Below, piece by piece: positions 7,169 through 10,384 of a DNA stretch of 10,384 nt. This stretch comes from Bryobacterales bacterium (GTDB lineage: Bacteria; Cyanobacteriota; Vampirovibrionia; Obscuribacterales; Obscuribacteraceae). The position numbers and the translations under genes are program-made. The number at the start of each line of letters is the position of its first letter. Positions within the stretch are counted from its first letter, which is position 1. The stretch is taken from assembly GCA_903970295.1 (NCBI GenBank), contig CAJCHQ010000628.1, positions 1 to 10,384 on the forward strand, read 5' to 3'. The notes beneath the pieces are model-generated. The model was not told the DNA's origin. It made no database searches and saw nothing but the letters and a program-made list of their open reading frames with translations.

Positions 7169-8074
7169 TCAACGGATCTCATTCAACTGCCAGGGTCTGA
7201 GTAGATGATTTACGGGCTTAAGCAGTTGTAAGCGTCGCGTCGTTAGCATTGCTTGTGTTTCATTTCCAACGATCAAATAATTTCCAACGCTCATCATATT
7301 GATTGTAGACTTGTTTACCATATGTGCGAAGTCTACGGAACGAGCTGTATATTTAGACAATTTCCCGCGCCACCAATCGTCATCATCAACGTGAACTCGG
7401 GCAATGGTGCTCAACTCGTTGTATGCGTTCGACCAGTCGCCCGCATCCGACAACAAGTGTGCGTAAATCATACGAATGTCGCTCTCAGAAAGTTTTTGAT
7501 TCAGAAGAAGCCCAAATGGATTTCGGACGTCTTCAGGATTGCTAGGATCCTCGCCAGTTAACGTCAGACATCCTGCTTGAATCTTCATGCCGCGATTATT
7601 TGCCATCTGTTGCAATGCCGCTCGGAACACACGCAGAATTCCGGCATCGTCCTTTGATAGTATGTTCGATGATTTAATGGTTGATTGGTAATTTGTCGTC
7701 GCAATGTGTAAAAGCTGCGCTACGTATTCTGGCGACCCTTGCGGATAACTGGCTTTTGCCAGCGCTAGCGCTTTGTTTAAGGCCATCTCCGCGGTCGCCG
7801 TATTTTTTTTGGCTGCTTCGATCGAATAAATGCTGAGCCATGTATCCACCGCGGCTTTCTTGTCAGGTAGTTGTTCTTCGACAAGTGCCGTAAGCTTCAG
7901 CGACTGCTCCTCAATGATCTCGTGAAAAGTGATTCGAAAGCCCACCGCAATGAGCGAAAGGAAGATCAGGCTTGACACAATTTGTTGTTGCTTCGAAAGC
8001 TTGCTTAAATGTTGAGGATCGGTCGTGAGCCCGTCCTCAGTCGCGTGCCCTTCGAGAACAACTGTGCCTGACAT
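7169..8074 (-). CDS. C-terminal fragment of the RDD-family protein (would be called hypothetical)
   Basis: An open frame of 301 residues from ATG 8074. Residues 1-10 (SGTVVLEGH) look like the end of an RDD domain rather than a natural N-terminus, and no Shine-Dalgarno precedes the ATG. A hydrophobic helix lies at about 32-50 (VSSLIFLSLIAVGFRITF), followed by helical, TPR-like stretches at about 55-160 (alanine-rich pairs such as AEMALNKALALAKASY) and 195-240 (DAGDWSNAYNELSTIARV). It could be expressed alone as a one-pass membrane protein if ribosomes reinitiate at the ATG that sits exactly at the frame break. The repeat assignment is by eye and weak; the function is unknown. Confidence 0.6.
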   Translation of the reverse strand: MSGTVVLEGHATEDGLTTDPQHLSKLSKQQQIVSSLIFLSLIAVGFRITFHEIIEEQSLKLTALVEEQLPDKKAAVDTWLSIYSIEAAKKNTATAEMALNKALALAKASYPQGSPEYVAQLLHIATTNYQSTIKSSNILSKDDAGILRVFRAALQQMANNRGMKIQAGCLTLTGEDPSNPEDVRNPFGLLLNQKLSESDIRMIYAHLLSDAGDWSNAYNELSTIARVHVDDDDWWRGKLSKYTARSVDFAHMVNKSTINMMSVGNYLIVGNETQAMLTTRRLQLLKPVNHLLRPWQLNEIR

Positions 8075-8216
8075 GGATCGTGCAGACAGAGTCTTCGTGG
8101 CGAATCCCAGGCTACTAGAAAACCGCTCAACAAAGTGACGAAAGAACCAGCTTTGAACAAGTATCGGTCGACCGCTGCTTGAAAGTTGATTTGAGTTTTG
8201 TCGTCATCATTGCATA

Positions 8217-8801
8217 CTAGAATGCCGAGCAAGCGCTTGCCGAAGGTGGCTCGACGGCGGGGCCAATCTCTGAAAAGCAGTTGCTGCCAAAGATTGGTTC
8301 GATCGTGTTTGCTGGTGCTATGTAGATTACAAGCATGAGAGTAATGGCGCCGATCAAGCCGGCCACGCACGAGTCGAATAAATTGGCGACAAATCGACTC
8401 CACAAAGTCGCATATTTGATATCTCGTATTTGCGGTTCGAGCTTTGGCCCGCTTGCTCCGGTATTGAGCGCGTTGCGAAAATGCGCGGAAGGAAGAGGGC
8501 GCGGTTTGTTTTGCAGTGTCGCTAGCGCAGGTGTAGTATTTGCTGTCGTGTCAGCAACGGTATGCGTGTGAGTGCCAGTCGGTGCAGTCGTCTCAGTCGT
8601 CTCAGTTGTTGAAGCAGTATTCGTTTCTGCCCGACTGTCTACCTCCTCTCTCTCAACCGCCTCCGCGACATCACCGCCCAGCCCATCTTCGTGCGCTGGT
8701 ACATCGGCTTCCGTTTGCCGCAAAACCACTTTCTCGGCCAACTCGTCAGAGAATGGCTGTTTTATTGCAACAGGAGCTGTAGGTTTTCTTTCCGCTGCCA
8801 T
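8217..8801 (-). CDS. N-terminal fragment of the RDD-family protein
   Basis: 194 residues from ATG 8801 (208 from TTG 8843). Residues 1-60 are charged, 61-95 are a Thr/Glu/His-rich low-complexity stretch (TETTETTAPTGTHTHT), and 130-161 start an RDD domain with Arg136, Asp143 and the first transmembrane helix (CVAGLIGAITLMLVIYI). After about residue 176 the reading frame no longer matches the family: the true continuation is in the overlapping frame, and this one ends with a non-homologous GPAVEPPSASACSAF. Very few residues separate helix 1 from the GKRLLG motif of the other frame, so the usual second helix may be short or deleted. Confidence 0.6.
   Translation of the reverse strand: MAAERKPTAPVAIKQPFSDELAEKVVLRQTEADVPAHEDGLGGDVAEAVEREEVDSRAETNTASTTETTETTAPTGTHTHTVADTTANTTPALATLQNKPRPLPSAHFRNALNTGASGPKLEPQIRDIKYATLWSRFVANLFDSCVAGLIGAITLMLVIYIAPANTIEPIFGSNCFSEIGPAVEPPSASACSAF
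8585..8611 (-). repeat. 9-bp tandem repeat encoding Thr-Glu-Thr units
   Basis: CAGTCGTCT occurs twice in a row on the plus strand (8585-8593, 8594-8602), with a degenerate third copy to 8611. On the coding strand it makes part of TTETTETT in the low-complexity N-terminus of the RDD protein. Confidence 0.7.
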
Positions 8802-8898
8802 GCGTTTCTGACCTGAGTTTTCCCAGTTTGACACACGCGGCAATTTCCCGGACTACGGATAACCCCAAGATGGCTGGCGCAGATGTTGTGTAGACGAC

Positions 8899-8930
8899 AT
8901 ATTAGCCTGGTTCGCCTCAGTTATTGTCAA
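8899..8930 (-). promoter_or_regulatory. Possible promoter for the RDD gene inside the alcohol dehydrogenase 3' end
   Basis: On the minus strand, a perfect TTGACA (8930-8925) overlaps the end of the alcohol dehydrogenase gene, followed by TAATAT (8904-8899). The spacer is 20 bases, longer than the usual 16-18, so activity is uncertain. The region 8844-8916 between the genes shows no other feature. Confidence 0.25.
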
Positions 8931-9921
8931 TGCCAGGCATCTTCAGCACTGCCGCGCCATGGAATTTCCCTGCTCTCAAGTCTGCTAATGCCTGATTTGC
9001 ATCCTTAAGTTCATATTGATGCACATTAGTTTTGATTGGTATCTTGAACGCGACGTCCAGGAACTCGATAGCATCTTGCCTTGTCAGGTTAGCAACCGAC
9101 TTGATAGATCTTTCTTCCCAAAGTATGTCATACGGAAAAGACGGGATATCGCTCATGTGTATGCCACCACTAACGATGACAGCACCTCTGTCGGATGCTT
9201 TCAAGGCTAGAGGGATCAATTCGCCTGCAGGCGCAAATATGAGAGCTGCATCCAAAGGCTTTGGTGGCTGGTCATCGGACGCACCTGCCCACACGGCACC
9301 CATACCGCGCGCATATTCTTGCCCGCTGTCATCACCGCGTCTAGTGAATCCGTACACTTCTCTGTCTTGAAAGATGGCCACCTGAATGACGATATGTGCC
9401 GCGGCGCCAAACCCGTAAATACCTATCCGTTTAGCCGGCCCGGCTAATTTAAGTGTTCTCCAGCCAATCAAACCGGCGCACATGAGCGGTGCTGCATCGA
9501 TGGGATTGACGCCGGGGGGCAGTGGAAAACAAAAGTCCGCTTTAGCAACAGTGTGTGTGGCATATCCGCCATCGCGATCGTAACCGGTGAACTTTGCCTG
9601 GTCGCAAAGATTTTCTCGTTCGGAGGTGCAAAATCGACAATGTCCGCATGTTTCGCCGAGCCAGGGAACGCCTACCGCCTGTCCCACTGTGAAACCGTGC
9701 GTATCTTCACCAAGAGCAGCGACACTGGCGATGATCTCATGCCCGATTACCAAGGGGAGATGCGGCTTTTTCAATTCCCCGTCGATTATATGCAGATCAG
9801 TTCGGCAAACGCCGCAGGCATTTACTGTAAGCAGAAGTTCTCCACGACCGGGTTTGGGTACTTCTCGATTGAGCATTTCGAGTGCCGTCCCGGCTTTGTG
9901 AAGCACCATGCATTGCATCAT
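8917..9921 (-). CDS. Zinc-dependent alcohol dehydrogenase family protein
   Basis: 334 residues of the medium-chain dehydrogenase/reductase superfamily, most like the AdhA-type 'zinc-binding alcohol dehydrogenase family' (TIGR02822 style). Expected catalytic zinc ligands are Cys39 (CGVCRTDLH), His61 (VIGHE) and Cys148 (APLMCAG). The structural zinc lobe has Cys92, Cys95, Cys98 and Cys106 (TCGHCRFCTSERENLC), complete. The nucleotide-binding loop is IGIYGFGAAAHIVIQVA at 166-182. It should oxidise alcohols or reduce aldehydes with NAD(P)(H) in the cytoplasm; the substrate cannot be read from sequence. ATG 9921 is chosen because AGGG lies 8 bases upstream and its A is the last base of the mltG stop codon (TGATG), implying translational coupling; ATG 9918 follows directly. 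No frame damage is visible, in contrast to the downstream RDD gene 115 bp away. Confidence 0.93.
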   Translation of the reverse strand: MMQCMVLHKAGTALEMLNREVPKPGRGELLLTVNACGVCRTDLHIIDGELKKPHLPLVIGHEIIASVAALGEDTHGFTVGQAVGVPWLGETCGHCRFCTSERENLCDQAKFTGYDRDGGYATHTVAKADFCFPLPPGVNPIDAAPLMCAGLIGWRTLKLAGPAKRIGIYGFGAAAHIVIQVAIFQDREVYGFTRRGDDSGQEYARGMGAVWAGASDDQPPKPLDAALIFAPAGELIPLALKASDRGAVIVSGGIHMSDIPSFPYDILWEERSIKSVANLTRQDAIEFLDVAFKIPIKTNVHQYELKDANQALADLRAGKFHGAAVLKMPGIDNN

Positions 9922-10384
9922 CAGTGGTGCCCTGTCGAATGCTTATGCATATGCGTTTTTGACTGACGGTGTGCCGCCGTCGACCGCTGTTTTGCACTCG
10001 AGTGCTTTGAGGAAGTGGTCATCTTTTGCTGGTTTTGTGTTTGCGGTTTAGTCTGACCGTGCGGGCTCGTGGACGTCGCCGCAGTTTGTTGTGCTGTCGG
10101 AGCTCTCGGCGGTGTTTGTGCCGGGGCACTTTCTGGGACGGCAGCCGGCAGTTGTATTCCGGATGGTTGTCTGTGCGTCGCTCCGGCAATTTGGGCATCC
10201 CGTTGTTTTTCCCAATCTCTCAGGGCCTGCACCCCCTGCTCGAACTGCGCTTCATTATTGTAGAAATTGTGAGCGCCATCGTTTCTTGCCGGATTGCGCA
10301 CATAGTATATGTAGTCTGTTTTGGCAGGTTGCAAGGCCGCGCGCAATGAGCTGAGACCCGGGTTTGCCACCGGTGCGATGGGCA
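9921..10384 (-). CDS. mltG: Endolytic murein transglycosylase MltG, C-terminal part (cut by the window edge)
   Basis: The frame is open to the right edge (codons PIAPVA precede the visible NPG), so the gene starts outside the window; the GTG at 10370 is internal. The visible conserved part is PIAPVANPGLSSLRAALQP, YIYYV and GAHNFYNNEAQFEQG, which match the C-terminal end of the MltG/YceG domain (GPI.NPG..sl.AAl.P, YlYFV, G.H.Fs.t..eH). MltG is an inner-membrane enzyme that cleaves nascent glycan strands and limits their length. The catalytic glutamate and the membrane anchor are not in the window. After the domain comes an unusual tail of about 85 residues rich in Gln, Ser, Thr, Ala and Pro, ending HMHKHSTGHH. 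The stop overlaps the alcohol dehydrogenase start by one base. Identification is good but rests on a partial domain. Confidence 0.8.
   Translation of the reverse strand, partial: PIAPVANPGLSSLRAALQPAKTDYIYYVRNPARNDGAHNFYNNEAQFEQGVQALRDWEKQRDAQIAGATHRQPSGIQLPAAVPESAPAQTPPRAPTAQQTAATSTSPHGQTKPQTQNQQKMTTSSKHSSAKQRSTAAHRQSKTHMHKHSTGHH

Larger units (their letters stand above)
7169..8801 (-). pseudogene. RDD-family membrane protein gene broken by two single-base frameshifts
   Basis: Three frames together spell one protein. The first part (8801 to about 8276) has a Thr-rich N-terminus and the start of an RDD domain (ATLWSRFVANLFDSCVAGLI). The second (about 8276-8075) continues with RRRATFGKRLLGILV, a hydrophobic helix and RRLCLHD. 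The third (8074-7169) resumes with SGTVVLEGH, the expected ending of an RDD domain (LHD..aGTvV.eG), and goes on to a C-terminal helical region. Both breaks need one base restored: in the A4 run at 8273-8276 and in the GG at 8075-8076 (plus-strand numbering). The repaired product would be 544 residues. The namesake Arg, Asp and Asp are all present, though spread over two frames. RDD proteins are integral membrane proteins of mostly unknown role, some linked to ion transport. The cause could be real decay, or consensus/assembly errors at short homopolymers. ATG 8801 is preferred (AGG 10 bases upstream); TTG 8843 is an alternative. Confidence 0.72.

Noticed and set aside
8265..8280. Programmed -1 ribosomal frameshift at the T4 run of the RDD gene
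   Set aside because: The codons around it (TGC TTT TCA) do not form a canonical X XXY YYZ slippery heptamer and I see no strong downstream structure. A second, unrelated break in the same gene points to damage or error.
8335..8811. Several plus-strand open frames of about 80 residues opposite the RDD gene N-terminus
   Set aside because: Their composition (Ser/Val-rich, low complexity) is the mirror of the Thr-rich coding strand; no motif or start signal.
9553..9966. 137-residue plus-strand open frame opposite the alcohol dehydrogenase gene
   Set aside because: The minus strand carries a complete zinc dehydrogenase with all expected ligands; this frame is its shadow.

Overview
The window looks like a moderate-GC (about 50%, by eye) chromosomal segment of a Gram-negative-type bacterium. 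The evidence is two TonB C-terminal-domain proteins, an MltG-type cell-wall lytic transglycosylase and a bacterial class IIb asparaginyl-tRNA synthetase. The four-helix 'PGCGQLYNG' membrane module fused to a TonB-like domain, next to RDD and low-complexity Thr/Gln/Ser-rich proteins, reminds me of the non-photosynthetic cyanobacterial sister lineage (Melainabacteria/Vampirovibrionia, Obscuribacter-like). That placement is recalled family flavour, not something I could test. I see no transposase, integrase, phage gene, CRISPR array, tRNA or rRNA.

Layout. (1) 1-2962, plus strand: the 3' part of a proline-rich TonB-domain protein, then 9 bp later a 743-residue membrane protein with a TM2-like N-terminus, a long disordered linker, an internal TonB C-terminal domain and a beta-rich repeat tail. 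(2) 2959-4359, minus strand: a single-chain iron-sulfur L-serine dehydratase, convergent with the previous gene and overlapping it by four bases. (3) 4360-4580: a 221-bp divergent control region with a palindrome, a hairpin and an extended -10 promoter. (4) 4581-7149, plus strand: a probable operon of a class I SAM O-methyltransferase, asnS and a DinB-family protein. (5) 7169-10384, minus strand: transcription runs from the window's right edge through mltG (C-terminal part only) and a zinc alcohol dehydrogenase whose start codon overlaps the mltG stop. These are followed by an RDD-family membrane protein gene that is broken in two places.

Most genes are housekeeping or general metabolism: serine breakdown to pyruvate, Asn-tRNA charging, peptidoglycan chain termination, alcohol/aldehyde oxidoreduction. 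I did not find a convincing new defence or mobile system. The points most worth a second look are four. The RDD gene reads intact across three frames if one base is restored at each of two short homopolymers. The serine dehydratase lacks the usual C-terminal cysteine tail. The second TonB-domain protein has an unusual architecture. The mltG/alcohol dehydrogenase pair is joined by a TGATG junction, and MltG carries a His/Gln/Ser-rich tail.
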